Shown: one piece after another, positions 63,951 to 64,000 of the stretch
Layout of the letters: each line of letters opens with the position of its first letter
Position numbering within the stretch: the stretch's first letter is position 1
Assembly (NCBI GenBank): GCA_900546925.1
Contig: UREV01000001.1
Location: 98,123-162,122, forward strand
Origin: an uncultured Bacteroides sp.
GTDB taxonomy: Bacteria > Bacteroidota > Bacteroidia > Bacteroidales > UBA932
DNA: 64,000 bases
Direction: 5' to 3'
The notes under the pieces: model-generated
Database searches by the model: none
Told to the model about the DNA's origin: nothing
What the model saw: only the letters and a program-made list of their open reading frames with translations
Position numbers and translations under genes: made by a program

Positions 63951-64000
63951 GTAATCCTTAAAAAATAACTTGGTAATCTTTGTGCGTCTTTTCGGTCTAT
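63951..64000 (+). repeat. repeat family F, copy cut by the window end
   Basis: 49 of 50 bases match 52740-52789. It lies in the same setting, just upstream of a plus-strand gene and behind a minus-strand one. How far it continues cannot be seen. Confidence 0.75.

Overview
The window reads as a chromosome segment of a Bacteroidales-type bacterium (Bacteroidota). The signs are GldH, Oar-like and other TonB-dependent outer-membrane receptors, BACON-domain lipoproteins, a TPR lipoprotein-type regulator, -7 promoter boxes of the form TAnnTTTG, and very few Shine-Dalgarno sequences. I see no phage, transposase, integrase, CRISPR array or rRNA. Most genes are ordinary core genes. The less ordinary content is in the leaders, the intergenic repeats and one short oligomer scattered over the whole window.

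Layout. 1-5 kb: end of ricT/PSP1, gldH, trmB, miaA, smpB and metK; metK sits behind a SAM-II riboswitch with a terminator. 5.4-14 kb: Oar-like receptor, a BACON/OB-fold lipoprotein, a BACON/NUC1-type nuclease and a Dcp peptidase, which together look like cell-surface scavenging. 14-18 kb: a broken ROK-kinase remnant, manA, a repeat-filled gap and a TPR regulator. 17.8-22.4 kb: methionine/threonine branch (Met-rich leader ORF, metX, fused thrA, asd). 22.5-29 kb: gpmI, EamA exporter, rnr, comF. 29-38 kb: metal-handling cluster (His-rich exported protein, RND adaptor, pump and outer-membrane channel, TonB receptor, HMA-domain protein). 38.4-38.7 kb: tRNA-Met and tRNA-Gln. 38.8-46.4 kb: ispF, mutL, rhomboid, EEP phosphohydrolase, threonylcarbamoyl-AMP synthase, rsmE, NagX-like acyltransferase, phosphodiesterase. 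46.4-54 kb: small lipoprotein, radA, dacB, radical SAM protein, galE, NlpC/P60. 54-64 kb: guaB, two PpiC/SurA-type chaperones, an OstA/LptA-like protein, pepT, OPT transporter.

The strongest unexplained signal is the oligomer AGGTCAATGC. By eye I find 17 exact copies on both strands and 33 copies of its core GGTCAATG, where chance predicts about 0.1 and 2. It occurs in every reading frame, with no clear strand preference, often in signal peptides, linkers or disordered tails. This is how DNA-uptake sequences of other bacteria behave, though other roles such as recombination or chromosome organisation are possible. Other points are a SAM-II leader with a perfect 10-nt antiterminator candidate, a methionine-rich leader peptide ahead of metX, a 22-residue insertion in MiaA that itself carries the oligomer, and at least five families of structured intergenic repeats.

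Limits: everything was read by eye, with no similarity search or folding program. Motif counts are manual and may be off by a few. Gene names rest on recognised family motifs.
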